From assembly GCF_025642135.1 (NCBI RefSeq), contig NZ_CP106793.1:3910001-3974000 (forward strand): a stretch of 64,000 nucleotides of DNA, written 5' to 3'. A program made the translations under genes and the position numbers. This DNA is from Streptomyces cynarae. GTDB taxonomy: Bacteria; Actinomycetota; Actinomycetes; Streptomycetales; Streptomycetaceae. The first letter of the stretch is position 1. The number at the start of each line of letters is the position of its first letter. The notes beneath the pieces are model-generated. The model was not told the DNA's origin. It saw only the letters and a list, made by a program, of their open reading frames with translations, and searched no databases. This document shows positions 7,678 to 16,060 of the stretch, piece by piece.

Positions 7678-10194
7678 ATGAATGTGTCGTGGCCGCAGCG
7701 CCTGGGTCTGGGGGACCGGGTACGGCTCGGCGGTCGTGCCTGGGTTGTGTCCAGGGTGGCGCTCGGAGTCGTTGAGCTGACGGACCCGTTCGGCGATGTG
7801 CGCCAAACGGGCATCCCGGAGCTGGTGCGAAGCGCGGACTTCGACGTGCTGGAGCAGGGTCCTCGATCCTCACCGATTCGCGGCCCGTCGGCGACCGAGG
7901 CGTCGCTGGAGCGAGCCAGATGGTGGGAACGCCACATCGTGGAAGTCATCACCGGGCTGCCTTTCGGCGCCGATCCCGAGAACGTGCCCCGAGCCGAGTA
8001 CGACCCGGCGGTGCGTTCGCTGCGAGAGAGGGAAGAAGCCAAGGCGTCCGAGCTCAGGGCGGCGGGTGTGGCGAGTGCCTCGGCGCGTACCGTGCGACGC
8101 CGCCGTCAGCACTACCAGGTATGGGGCCTCGAAGGGCTGATCGACGGGCGAGCCGTCCGAGAGCCGACGCCTGGTTCTCGGCAAGATCCGCGTGTATTGA
8201 AGGTGCTCCTGTCCCTGGTCTCGGACGACGCCCGGCAGGGGCGGACGTATTCGGCGGAGCACTACCGCCAGGCCACGGCAAAAATGCTGAAGTCCCTGTA
8301 TGGGAGCGGAACCGTAGCGCTGCCATCCCGGTCGACGTTCCAGCGGCTTGTGAACGACCTCGTCTCCTGGCAGGGCCGGGCAGAAGGCATTCCGGTGGTC
8401 GGCGCCGCGGGCATCCGGCTGTCCCGGCCGGGAGAGCGGGTCCATGTCTCCACCGTCCCTCTCGCATTGCCCTCGCGACTGGCTCATCTCGCGAAGAGGC
8501 CACTGCTGATGACGGTGGCGATGGACGAACTGACCTGGAGCGTCTGTACGTTGATGGTTTACTCCTCCCGGCAGTCTCTCGACGCACCCTTGCTGCTGGC
8601 GCGCCTGTGCAATCCGCCCGTTCTGCGGGACGCCGAGACACACAGCAGGGGTCCGGAATTCCGGGCAGTACCACTGATCATTCCTGAGTCGCTGGTGCTC
8701 GACCGGCACCCGCTGCGTCGTCGGCGCATCTTCATGGACGCATGTCGGGAGCTGGGCATCCACGTCGGCGTACACCATCCCTCGATGAAGTTGGAGAGCG
8801 AGCGGATCACGACACGACTCGTCACACTCCTCAACGCCGAGCTGGCCAACTTTGGGGCTGACTTGCCTTCCGACGAGGCAGCGCTCACCAGCCGGCTTCA
8901 GGTGCGGGCCGAGCAGTGGGTGGAGTCGGTCTGGCAGCACCAGCCCCAGTGGGCGTTGCAAGAGGTGGCCGGCGGCTGGGAGCAGCCGACGCCCAGCTCA
9001 GCCTACGAGGCCAGCGTCGCCCGACTGGGCTGGGTGCACCTTCCCCCGGGCGAACGGTTGGCCTTGGGTCTGTTGCCGAGCGTGGAACGGCGGGTGGGCG
9101 CGCACGGAATCGAGGTAAGAGGACGGCGCTACGACAGCGCGGAACTCCGCCCGTCAGGGTCTGCCACCGAGAGCACACGCTCCGTCCCACCTCAGTTGGT
9201 GCAGACGCGGTTCGACCCGCACGACATTCGCCAGGTGTGGGTGGACACTGAAACCGGAACATGCCTGCGCATCCCGCTGGCCCGGAAGAACTCGATCAGC
9301 CGCCCTCCCCGGCATCGCGGCAGAGACGCAGTCGGTGTCGGTCTGAGCAATGGCCGTCCTTCGAGCAGTGGCGTTCCGGCTCCGTCTGCCTCGCTGGATC
9401 ACACGCAGGAACGCCTGGCCTATCACGCCCGGCTCCCGGTTCTGCAGACACCGTTCCTACGCGAGGTGCTGAAGCTGGGAGACCGGCTCACCGTGCTGAA
9501 CCGTACCGCGGTCGGTGGCCGGCACGGACTTCTGATCACCGGACCACCCCGCAGTGGGAAGACGACGGCGCTCCAGGAGCTGGAGCGGCGCTTCACAGGG
9601 CCGCTCAATGAGGGCCTTTGTCGCGGCCGGGTCGTCCGCCTCCGGCTGCATCCCGCCGACAACGCGCGCACGGTGCTCGAGAAGCTGGCTGACAGCTTGG
9701 ACCTTCCTTCTCTTCCACGGTCGGTGAGCGCGGCTTCAGACGCAGCGCGCGAGGCTCTGCTGGCGTCGGGTACCGCAGTGGTTCTGGTCGACGATGCCTT
9801 CTCCGCCGGCTTGCGAACCACCTTGAAAGACAGCCCAGTCGATGCGCTGTGTTTCGTCGCAGAGCAGGTGCCGACCACCTTCGTGTACACAGGGACGGAG
9901 GAGGAGGGACCCCTCACCGTGCCCGGGACGCTTGCGGGCCGCCTGGCCCACTTGGCGGCGACTCCCATGCCGTACGGGAAGGACTGGGTACGTCTCGTCG
10001 AAGATCTCGACGATGATCTCCGTCTACGTCAGCAGGAGCCTGGTGCTCTGGTCCGGTTGGCGTCGGTGCTGCACACCAGAACCGGCGGCTGGGCAGGCAC
10101 CCTGGCCCACCTCGTGCGTTCTGCCGCCATCGAGGCGATCCTCACCGGACGTGAGGAAATCACCGAGCAGGACTTCGACCTCATCATCGTGTGA
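7678..10194 (+). CDS. TnsB/Mu-type integrase fused to TniB/TnsC-like ATPase
   Basis: An 838-residue two-part protein; its ATG follows GAGGAAGG. The N-terminal part is a Mu/TniA/TnsB-like transposase: a helix-turn-helix stretch (RTVRRRRQHYQVWGLEGLID, about 137-156), an RNase-H-like core and a Mu-C beta-barrel region (about 455-535). Within the core, the first catalytic Asp of the family is replaced (HVSTVPL, Ser258), while the later acidic residues are kept (VLDRHP, Asp342; ESERIT, Glu375). The C-terminal part is an AAA+ ATPase with Walker A GPPRSGKTT (622-630) and Walker B VVLVDD (701-706), like TniB/TnsC. In known Tn7/Tn5053-type elements these are two separate proteins. With one catalytic residue missing, strand transfer is doubtful. 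It may be domesticated or act in regulation or target capture. No TniQ gene follows. Confidence 0.8.
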   Translation: MNVSWPQRLGLGDRVRLGGRAWVVSRVALGVVELTDPFGDVRQTGIPELVRSADFDVLEQGPRSSPIRGPSATEASLERARWWERHIVEVITGLPFGADPENVPRAEYDPAVRSLREREEAKASELRAAGVASASARTVRRRRQHYQVWGLEGLIDGRAVREPTPGSRQDPRVLKVLLSLVSDDARQGRTYSAEHYRQATAKMLKSLYGSGTVALPSRSTFQRLVNDLVSWQGRAEGIPVVGAAGIRLSRPGERVHVSTVPLALPSRLAHLAKRPLLMTVAMDELTWSVCTLMVYSSRQSLDAPLLLARLCNPPVLRDAETHSRGPEFRAVPLIIPESLVLDRHPLRRRRIFMDACRELGIHVGVHHPSMKLESERITTRLVTLLNAELANFGADLPSDEAALTSRLQVRAEQWVESVWQHQPQWALQEVAGGWEQPTPSSAYEASVARLGWVHLPPGERLALGLLPSVERRVGAHGIEVRGRRYDSAELRPSGSATESTRSVPPQLVQTRFDPHDIRQVWVDTETGTCLRIPLARKNSISRPPRHRGRDAVGVGLSNGRPSSSGVPAPSASLDHTQERLAYHARLPVLQTPFLREVLKLGDRLTVLNRTAVGGRHGLLITGPPRSGKTTALQELERRFTGPLNEGLCRGRVVRLRLHPADNARTVLEKLADSLDLPSLPRSVSAASDAAREALLASGTAVVLVDDAFSAGLRTTLKDSPVDALCFVAEQVPTTFVYTGTEEEGPLTVPGTLAGRLAHLAATPMPYGKDWVRLVEDLDDDLRLRQQEPGALVRLASVLHTRTGGWAGTLAHLVRSAAIEAILTGREEITEQDFDLIIV

Positions 10195-10488
10195 GCCGTC
10201 ATGTCCGGCAGCGGCGTCCGGCGGCTGGCGCAGTGCCGCAGCTCTGGAAACCAGGTTTTGTGAACAAGCGAGATTGCGGCCGTCTCTTAAGACCAACATC
10301 GGTGTATATCCCATGGCACAACCCAACAACGTGTTCTGCCCTTTCCCAAAGGAAGCCAGGACCGCAAAAGGCCGGGCCAGGCAAGATGCCGATCACGGCC
10401 GGTCCATCCCCTGCCCACGTCTGACCATGTCTGCCCTCCTCTCGGGATGGGCAGACGGCCTGCCTCATCCCCCCTTACTGTGGCGCCC
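10195..10488. other. Intergenic region with inverted repeat
   Basis: About 290 bp without a supported gene. It carries the perfect inverted repeat GTCTGCCC (10429-10436) / GGGCAGAC (10449-10456) about 35 bp before the next start, a possible operator for that gene. Confidence 0.5.
10429..10456. promoter_or_regulatory. Inverted repeat before coiled-coil gene
   Basis: Perfect 8-bp arms GTCTGCCC and GGGCAGAC with a 12-nt spacer, 33 bp upstream of the ATG at 10489. It may be an operator or a leader hairpin. Confidence 0.4.
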
Positions 10489-11100
10489 ATGAGTCAGCAC
10501 GAAGGCCACCCGCCCTCGGCAGACTGGGTGGCTCAGGAAATGGAGCAGATGCTCCGAGAGTGCAACGCGCTGATCGAGTCCCATGACGAGCAACTGGGCC
10601 GCCTGCGTGCGTCGATCGCCGCCATCGAGACTGAACGAGAGCGTGCATGCACCAACCGGGACAGTGCTCGGCAGGTACTGGAAACGCTGCGCGCGGCCGT
10701 CTTGGAAGGCCAGCAACTGCGCGCCACTCGGACCCAATCTGCCAACCCTCGCATGCGCGTGGTCCCGGACGTCGTAGCCTCCGCCTCTTCGGCCGCGGGC
10801 GACTCCGGGGACGATCCGACCGACGGGGTGCCCCCGTCCGGCAATCCGGTCGTCCTCATCGAAGGCCGGCGTTCCGTGGCGATCATGGAAGTGATCTCGA
10901 CCGACGGCAGACGCAACTGGAGCGTTCGGGACGTTACGGAGGCCCTCGGTGAACCCCTTAAAGCCATCCGCCGCAATCGCTCGGTCCTTGAAAGTCTTCA
11001 CGACCGAGGCGTCCTGCTGAAGGAGGAGGTTCCTGGCGGCAGAGGGACCACGAAGAAGAAGGTCTTCTATCGGCTCGCGGCCCCGTGGCAGGCAGCTTGA
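10489..11100 (+). CDS. Coiled-coil protein with C-terminal winged helix
   Basis: A 203-residue protein of no family I recognise. Residues about 12-75 are a charged heptad-rich helix (AQEMEQMLRECNALIESHDE, then LGRLRASIAAIETERERA), predicted coiled coil. A Ser/Gly/Pro-rich linker (about 85-120) follows. The end (VAIMEVISTDGRRNWSVRDV to FYRL) looks like a winged helix with a basic wing (RGTTKKKVFYRL). The layout suggests a dimeric DNA-binding or bridging protein. It follows the integrase-ATPase fusion on the same strand after a 294-bp gap, so functional linkage is inferred only. Confidence 0.65.
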   Translation: MSQHEGHPPSADWVAQEMEQMLRECNALIESHDEQLGRLRASIAAIETERERACTNRDSARQVLETLRAAVLEGQQLRATRTQSANPRMRVVPDVVASASSAAGDSGDDPTDGVPPSGNPVVLIEGRRSVAIMEVISTDGRRNWSVRDVTEALGEPLKAIRRNRSVLESLHDRGVLLKEEVPGGRGTTKKKVFYRLAAPWQAA

Positions 11101-11156
11101 CCTCGAAGGGTCACGGCCCATGAGGTCGTAGTCCGGCGCACAACTTCATACTCATC

Positions 11157-11218
11157 GACCGCCGCTGTGTCTTCGGCGCCATGGATTGGAGCCCCGGGCC
11201 TGGGACACGGCGGCGGTC
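11157..11218 (+). terminator. Stem-loop after coiled-coil gene
   Basis: GACCGCCGCTGTGTC (11157-11171) pairs with GACACGGCGGCGGTC (11204-11218), 14 of 15 positions, across a 32-nt loop. Its location 57 bp past the stop of the coiled-coil gene, in the convergent gap before the opposite-strand HTH gene, fits a terminator. Confidence 0.5.
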
Positions 11219-11324
11219 AGCGTCCACGAAGGTCGCCGCTTTTGACGCTACAGGCTTGCGCTAGCGCGCGTCGGGCGTTCGGCCAACTCACCCCCCGAAG
11301 GGTCGAACACGCATGCGCGCTTCC

Positions 11325-11729
11325 TTAGCGGGTTCGAGGGCTGCTTTCCTCGCGCTCCGCCGTTTCCACGTCTCGCTGCCGATTGATCCGCTCGGGCTGA
11401 GGCTGGGCCCGTTTCCCGGTCTCGTCCAGCGGCCACTCCAGATGATCGGGCCAAAGCCGTTCCCCGAGGGCCCCTTCCAGGCTGGCCACCGTCAGCAGGT
11501 CCGGCCATACGGTGCCGGCCAGGACGTTGGCGATGACCTGCCGGTTGACATCACTCACCTGGGCCAGTGCGTTGGCGCTGATGTTCTTCCGTTCCATGGC
11601 CTCCGCGAGTGCGCGGGCGACGGCCTGGGCCACCTGCGCCCCGAGGTGGTGATCCATCACGGCGTATGGCCAGTCGCCGTCGTCGATGTATTCGAACGGC
11701 TTCTTGGCACGTCGCGTTCCTCCGGGCAT
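11325..11729 (-). CDS. Small XRE/Cro-like HTH protein
   Basis: A 134-residue protein starting MPGGTRRAKK. The central part contains an HTH (ALAEAMERKNISANALAQVS, then NRQVIANVLAGTVWPDLLTV) like Cro/C1 regulators, preceded by an acidic YIDDGDWPYAVMDHH segment that recurs in plasmid- and phage-type actinobacterial regulators. The C-terminus is highly charged. It is the only gene on the minus strand in this block and lies divergent to the following winged-helix gene with about 150 bp between them. It may repress that gene or itself. Confidence 0.7.
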   Translation of the reverse strand: MPGGTRRAKKPFEYIDDGDWPYAVMDHHLGAQVAQAVARALAEAMERKNISANALAQVSDVNRQVIANVLAGTVWPDLLTVASLEGALGERLWPDHLEWPLDETGKRAQPQPERINRQRDVETAEREESSPRTR

Positions 11730-11881
11730 GTGAACAGTGTGACGGAGGGGCCGCCGAGGTGCGCCCACCCAGCCAGCATGCTACTTGAATGGCATGGGCT
11801 TGTGAGAGAGAACCAGCAAGCACACTCGCGGGGCCTTTCGCATGTCCTCACGAGACGAATCGACGATGGAGGAGTGCGGTC

Positions 11882-12709
11882 ATGAGCAGTCGCAGGAATG
11901 CTCCAGCGCCGCCGGGGCAGTCGCTGCCCACGGACCGCGTCCTGGCTCATGAACAATTGGTGATCATTTGGGTTGCGTGTGCCGCAAAGGACCCGTTCTC
12001 GCCGCGTGATCTGGAAGAACTCACGGGCATCCCGGCCCACCGCTGCGGTCTCGTGATGAGCTTCCTGCGTGCCTGCGGACTGGTCGAGCGAGCGGGCGGA
12101 CGCAGTGTCCACCGGCCGACGGCGGCAGCAGATCGTGTGGCGCGGGCACGCGAGGAGAGCGAGGAGAAGGGCCTGCAGACCCTGCGGGATACGTGGAGGG
12201 GATCTTGGTTCGCCCAGGGAACGCGCTCCCGTCTGGCGCAGGGTCCCGCGCTCCGGATCGGCCTTGTGAGCAAACTACTGACGCTCGCCCGCGCGGGTGA
12301 GACGCACCACCGTCATATGGAGGTCCTGGTCGACCTGATGGTGGCGGTCGGCATGCTGATTCCCGAGGACGACGGCTACCTGAGCTGGTACGAGCACCGG
12401 GCCGTGCCACGATCGCGCACGACGGCCCGTACGGCTCACGCTGATCGTTCACCCTCTCCTGACTTGGGCGTCCACGCTGACTGCCCGGACGAGGACAGCG
12501 CGCTCGAAGGCTTCCTCCCCGCTCCACGCTCCGAGTCCGGCCACTCGTTGGACCAGAACCCCCATCGGGACCTCATGGGGCTGCTGAGCCCGCCGATCTT
12601 GCTGGCCGACCTGGCACGCCTGTCCGCCGAGGACGTCGTCGCCCTGCACCGCCACATCTGCGGACTGGCCGCAATTCTCGCCAAGTTGAGGAGGGTGTCC
12701 ATGCCCTGA
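11882..12709 (+). CDS. Winged-helix protein, tandem DNA-binding-like domains
   Basis: A 275-residue protein of unrecognised family; ATG 11882 follows GGAGGAGTGCGGTC. Residues 20-80 form a winged-helix-like unit (LVIIWVACAAKDPFSPRDLE, then ELTGIPAHRCGLVMSFLRACGLVERA). A second comparable unit covers about 90-165 (ending HRHMEVLVDLMVAVGMLIPEDDGYLSWYEHR). A polar linker and a leucine-rich tail (LADLARLSAEDVVALHRHIC) follow. It is probably a DNA-binding accessory factor. It lies between the small HTH gene and the recombinase-like gene and ends at a strong stem-loop. Confidence 0.6.
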   Translation: MSSRRNAPAPPGQSLPTDRVLAHEQLVIIWVACAAKDPFSPRDLEELTGIPAHRCGLVMSFLRACGLVERAGGRSVHRPTAAADRVARAREESEEKGLQTLRDTWRGSWFAQGTRSRLAQGPALRIGLVSKLLTLARAGETHHRHMEVLVDLMVAVGMLIPEDDGYLSWYEHRAVPRSRTTARTAHADRSPSPDLGVHADCPDEDSALEGFLPAPRSESGHSLDQNPHRDLMGLLSPPILLADLARLSAEDVVALHRHICGLAAILAKLRRVSMP

Positions 12710-12723
12710 CCACCCAAATAGCA

Positions 12724-12768
12724 GGTCCGGCGGCGCCGCATCCCTTGGCCGGGTGGCACCGCCGGACC
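12724..12768 (+). terminator. Perfect 10-bp stem-loop
   Basis: GGTCCGGCGG (12724-12733) and CCGCCGGACC (12759-12768) form a perfect stem 15 bp after the winged-helix stop codon. It separates that gene from the recombinase/transposase pair. Confidence 0.65.
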
Positions 12769-12932
12769 CCAGCCTCCACCACCACTCCGCGCGGCAGAGC
12801 CGCGCCAACGAGGGGCTTCAGCATGCCCTCACACACGGCGAGGGGCACCGACCACGGTAGCGGGCCCACGCCGCTTACAGCACACTCGCGCCGCGTCGCC
12901 TTATGCGCGCGGCCACGTTCGGGAAGGCGCCC

Positions 12933-13859
12933 GTGGCCAGAACGAAGATCCGAAATGCTCTGCTGTCCGTGGCCCGCGTATGGCAGAGGCGTGCCACCGC
13001 AGGAGAGCTCAGCGTCGAGACCGTCACCCTCTACATCCAGGTCATCGAACGCCTCCTGCGCTTCGCCGAGGCGCAGGGCGTGACCTGTCTGGACGACATC
13101 ACAGCCGAGCTCGCCTCCTACTTCATCGAGGCCCCGGGGAATGATCGCCACCGGGGCGTCATCCTCACACCCGCCGGTGGCACCCGCCGTCAACGCCGCT
13201 CCGCGCTCGAAGCGCTCTTCACGGAGGCACGGGCGCTCGGCCTCACCAAGGCGGCCCCGCTCGTCGACCTTCCTCCGATCCCCCGCAGCCCGCGCAAACC
13301 AGGGAACGAACTGACCGACCCTGACATGCAGTTGCTCCGCTTCCACGCGGAGCGCGGCATGCCGGCCACCCGCCACGCCGCCCTTCTGGCCCTGCTCCTG
13401 GCTGGGCTGCACACCGCAGAGATCGCCGCCGCTACCACCGATGACCTCGACCTGACCGCAGCTGAGGTATGGACCAACGGTGCCACCCGCACGCGCAGCC
13501 GTTGCTGCCGACTCGATGAGTGGGGCGTTCGGGTGCTGCGGCTACGCCGCACCCACCTCCTGCACGCTACCGAGACCGGCCCTCCGCCACGCCTGGTCAC
13601 CGCGGCTTCCTCCGCCTACCGCTCCCAGGCGAGCGTCTGCAGCGGCTTTGGGGACATCGCCCGTCGCAGCGGGCTGTCCACGGGGCGGCGCAAGGTCGAG
13701 CCCAAGGACGTCACCCGCTATGTCGCCCGGAAGATCCTCCACGAGACCGGTCAGCTGTCCGAGGTCGCCCGCCGCCTGGGACTGTCCTCTCTGGACGCAG
13801 CCGCTGGCCTGGCCGGACACCGGTGGAACCCAGAAGGCGAAGGTGGCGAAGCGGCGTGA
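12933..13859 (+). CDS. Degenerate tyrosine-recombinase-like protein
   Basis: A 308-residue protein. GTG 12933 is preceded by GGGAAGG at 5 nt, better than the ATG at 12903. The N-terminal about 110 residues resemble a core-binding SAM-like domain (VTLYIQVIERLLRFAEAQGV). The C-terminal part has the outline of the phage-integrase catalytic fold (AALLALLLAGLHTAEIAAAT, then KDVTRYVARKILHETGQLSE and VARRLGLSSLDAAAGLAGHR). The usual catalytic Arg I is His160, only Arg262 of the H-x-x-R pair remains, the GH motif reads GL, and no nucleophilic Tyr is at its place. Cleavage activity is therefore unlikely. Its stop overlaps the GTG of the DDE transposase gene (GTGA), so the two are translationally coupled and probably act together. 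Confidence 0.65.
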   Translation: MARTKIRNALLSVARVWQRRATAGELSVETVTLYIQVIERLLRFAEAQGVTCLDDITAELASYFIEAPGNDRHRGVILTPAGGTRRQRRSALEALFTEARALGLTKAAPLVDLPPIPRSPRKPGNELTDPDMQLLRFHAERGMPATRHAALLALLLAGLHTAEIAAATTDDLDLTAAEVWTNGATRTRSRCCRLDEWGVRVLRLRRTHLLHATETGPPPRLVTAASSAYRSQASVCSGFGDIARRSGLSTGRRKVEPKDVTRYVARKILHETGQLSEVARRLGLSSLDAAAGLAGHRWNPEGEGGEAA

Positions 13860-15382
13860 GCACTCCCAAAAAGCGCCCCCGCTGCGCCGGTACAAAGAGT
13901 AAGGAACGCCCCTGGCTACTCGGTCCGATCCCCGACGATGCCTTCGGCTCTGCCTCCGACCTCCCGCCACCACCCGGCCCCGAAGCGCCACCAATCGCGA
14001 TCGACGAGCGGTTCGAGCACCTCCTGAGCAATCCCGACCTGTTCGAGGCCGTCCGGCAGGCTCTGCCGGCCCGCGAACAGAACAGCGTCGGACGCCCCCC
14101 GACCCACCCTCCCTACATCTACTTTCTCTTCCTCTGTGCGATTTCCGTCTTCGGCTCCGCACGAAGCACGGCACGTCACCTCCAGCGAGAAATGTGGTGG
14201 AACGCGGTACGCAAGGCTGTAGAGAAACACCTCGGCCCTGAAGAAGCCGAGTCCCTTAAAGCTGTCGGCCCCAACAGAAGTCAATGGAATTACTTTTTCA
14301 AGAACCAACTCAAGGAACACGTGAATGCCGTACGCGACGCAAGTCGGGATTTATGGATCCAGCAGGCACTGGACATGGGGCTAATGACGGAATCGAGACC
14401 CCGCGGAAGCTGGATCTATCCGGATCGCGACCAGGTAATCCACGGTGACGCGACGGTTGCAGCGCCGCCTTCAAGCCAGACTCACCACGAGACCGTAAAC
14501 AAGGAAACCGGCGAAAAACGCCGCCACCGCGTGGACGAGGACGCCAGCTACACAACCGAGGGTGGAGGCCGTAGAGTATATGGGAATAAATTCCTCTCCC
14601 TTGCTGTCCGTGCGGCAAACACCCCTCACAGCCGGGTGATCCTGGCTCTGGAATCAATCCGCCACAAATCGAGGAAACGTGACCCCGAACGCGATGACGA
14701 GGGGACAGCCGTGGTCCGCCTCGTTCGCCTTCTCCTTAGTAAAGCCCCTGGGATCCGCGGGTTCACATACGACACCGCCCTGCGCGGCGTCCACCGGGCG
14801 CCGCTGATCTCAGATGGAATCGTCGTTTTCACTCCGCAGCATGGCGGTATCCAGCCGCACCCGATCCAACGATATGAGCACGGAAAGTGCCGTCACGACA
14901 TCTACGCCGTCGAAGGCCGGGCCTGCGAACGCCATATCACCGTTGACGGCGAGACGTACTACGCCCCCCTCGCGGTTGAGGAACTGGAACGCCGAAAGCA
15001 GAAAGCGACCCGCTTCTATCATCGCCTCACCATCCCCTGCCCTAGTGGCCACCACGAACTCCGCATCCGCGTGGACGAAACTCAAGCGGACCGAGAAATC
15101 GATCCGTCCACCAGAAAGCAGCGGTTCAATAGGGCCGAGCACCTGAGGCAAGTCCCGCCTGACACACCTGCGGGCCGACGCCTCAAGGGGTTCCGACAGG
15201 ACAGCGAGTCAAACCACTCACGCTTCGACCAGCGCTATCCGCATAAACGGGTTCCCGCCTACGGCGCCAATGCCGCCCTGCTGATCTACATCGGCTACGC
15301 CTGGGTCAACAATTCCACTGCCCGAGCCGTGGCCCAGAGCACCAGGGGCCTGGACCAGCCGCCGGCCGACCTCGCAGCCTGA
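13856..15382 (+). CDS. DDE transposase-like protein
   Basis: A 508-residue protein starting at GTG 13856, overlapping the previous stop by 4 nt. An N-terminal helical region (about 50-170; FEHLLSNPDLFEAVRQALPA) precedes an RNase-H-like core with candidate catalytic residues Asp198 (IHGDATV), Asp306 (TYDTALRG) and Glu451 (QDSESNHSRF). It ends with ANAALLIYIGYAWVNNSTAR, a helix typical of the end of IS1182/IS4-like transposases. About 140 residues lie between the second Asp and the Glu, containing Cys and His residues (CRHDIY, RACERH). It belongs to no IS I can name. Inverted repeats bounding it could not be found by eye. The coupling with a degenerate recombinase is unusual. Confidence 0.65.
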   Translation: MSTPKKRPRCAGTKSKERPWLLGPIPDDAFGSASDLPPPPGPEAPPIAIDERFEHLLSNPDLFEAVRQALPAREQNSVGRPPTHPPYIYFLFLCAISVFGSARSTARHLQREMWWNAVRKAVEKHLGPEEAESLKAVGPNRSQWNYFFKNQLKEHVNAVRDASRDLWIQQALDMGLMTESRPRGSWIYPDRDQVIHGDATVAAPPSSQTHHETVNKETGEKRRHRVDEDASYTTEGGGRRVYGNKFLSLAVRAANTPHSRVILALESIRHKSRKRDPERDDEGTAVVRLVRLLLSKAPGIRGFTYDTALRGVHRAPLISDGIVVFTPQHGGIQPHPIQRYEHGKCRHDIYAVEGRACERHITVDGETYYAPLAVEELERRKQKATRFYHRLTIPCPSGHHELRIRVDETQADREIDPSTRKQRFNRAEHLRQVPPDTPAGRRLKGFRQDSESNHSRFDQRYPHKRVPAYGANAALLIYIGYAWVNNSTARAVAQSTRGLDQPPADLAA

Positions 15383-15623
15383 CGCCTACCCGCCTCCCAT
15401 CCCACCCACTCGCCCAGCCCAGCCCAGCGACACTCACTTCCGACCTGACCTGCCTCGCAGCAGCCAACCTGACCAACCTTCCGGCCGACGCGGCACCAGC
15501 CGCTACACTGTGGGCGGTGGCACGGCTGCAGGCCAGCTCTGCCATCGCAACACTGCCGGGAACGCGTCTGACAAGGTCGCCTAATTGGGCACCAATTTCA
15601 GACACGTTTTCCGACAGATCCCT
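15383..15623. other. tRNA upstream region, no gene seen
   Basis: About 240 bp between the transposase-like gene and the tRNA. No coding region is evident. The tRNA promoter is expected here but no strong -35/-10 pair stands out. Confidence 0.45.
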
Positions 15624-15696
15624 GCCTTCGTAGCTCAGGGGATAGAGCACCGCTCTCCTAAAGCGGGTGTCGCAGGTTCGAATCCTGCCGGGGGCA
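15624..15696 (+). tRNA. tRNA-Arg (CCT anticodon)
   Basis: A 73-nt cloverleaf: acceptor GCCTTCG pairs with CGGGGGC, with the D-arm TAGCTCAGGGGATAGAGCA, anticodon stem CCGCT/AGCGG, loop CTCCTAA (anticodon CCT, reading AGG) and T-arm GCAGGTTCGAATCCTGC. CCA is not encoded. The 3' half is duplicated at 18619 and 22116, marking it as an integration target. Confidence 0.97.
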
Positions 15697-15697
15697 C
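15655..15697 (+). repeat. Attachment-site repeat, copy 1 (in tRNA-Arg)
   Basis: The 43 bp from the anticodon loop to just past the tRNA 3' end are repeated at 18619-18661 with one mismatch and, over their last 37 bp, at 22116-22152 with two mismatches. This is the classic att core of elements that integrate into tRNA 3' ends. Confidence 0.88.
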
Positions 15698-15749
15698 AAC
15701 GCATTGCCGCTCTGGCCTGGGGTTTCTTTTCCCGGGGAGGGCTCCTGCT

Positions 15750-15776
15750 CGGCCTCGGACTCCTCGTCCGGGGCCG
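15750..15776 (+). terminator. Terminator downstream of tRNA-Arg
   Basis: CGGCCTCGGAC (15750-15760) and GTCCGGGGCCG (15766-15776) form an 11-bp stem with one G-T pair and a 5-nt loop, followed by TTTG. Confidence 0.65.
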
Positions 15777-15797
15777 TTTGCGTGAGCGGACGGGGAG

Positions 15798-16060
15798 TTG
15801 ATCTCCCGAACGTCTCCCCACCAGGCCGTGCCCGATCGCGCCGAGCAGGTCATCGACGACCCCGCCTTCGACGCACTCACCGCCACCCTCGCCGATGCCG
15901 AAGCAGCCGACCACGACCCGGAACGCCCGCTTATTCAGGCGGCCGATCAGCGTGCCTTGGACGACGCCCGCTGGCCTGCACGGGTCCTGACCTGGCGCAT
16001 CCAACGCCTCGGCGCACGGCCGGCACCCAGCCCGTGCGGCCCGAGCCCGCTCCTCAGCAG
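15798..16060 (+). pseudogene. Relaxase/mobilisation protein C-terminal remnant
   Basis: The plus strand reads PDRAEQVIDDPAFDALTATL, then QAADQRALDDARWPARVLTW and RIQRLGARPAP. This pattern is typical of the C-terminal tail of Streptomyces mobilisation/relaxase proteins. There is no N-terminal relaxase domain and the frame degrades after about 16050. It lies directly after the tRNA att site and so marks the first segment as the remains of a mobilisable integrated element. Confidence 0.5.

Noticed and set aside
12903..12932. ATG 12903 as start of the recombinase-like gene
   Set aside because: No ribosome-binding site, whereas GTG 12933 has GGGAAGG upstream.
13520..13855. N-terminal extension of the DDE protein
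   Set aside because: The frame is open here but overlaps the recombinase-like gene; a GTG at 13856 with stop/start overlap is the natural start.
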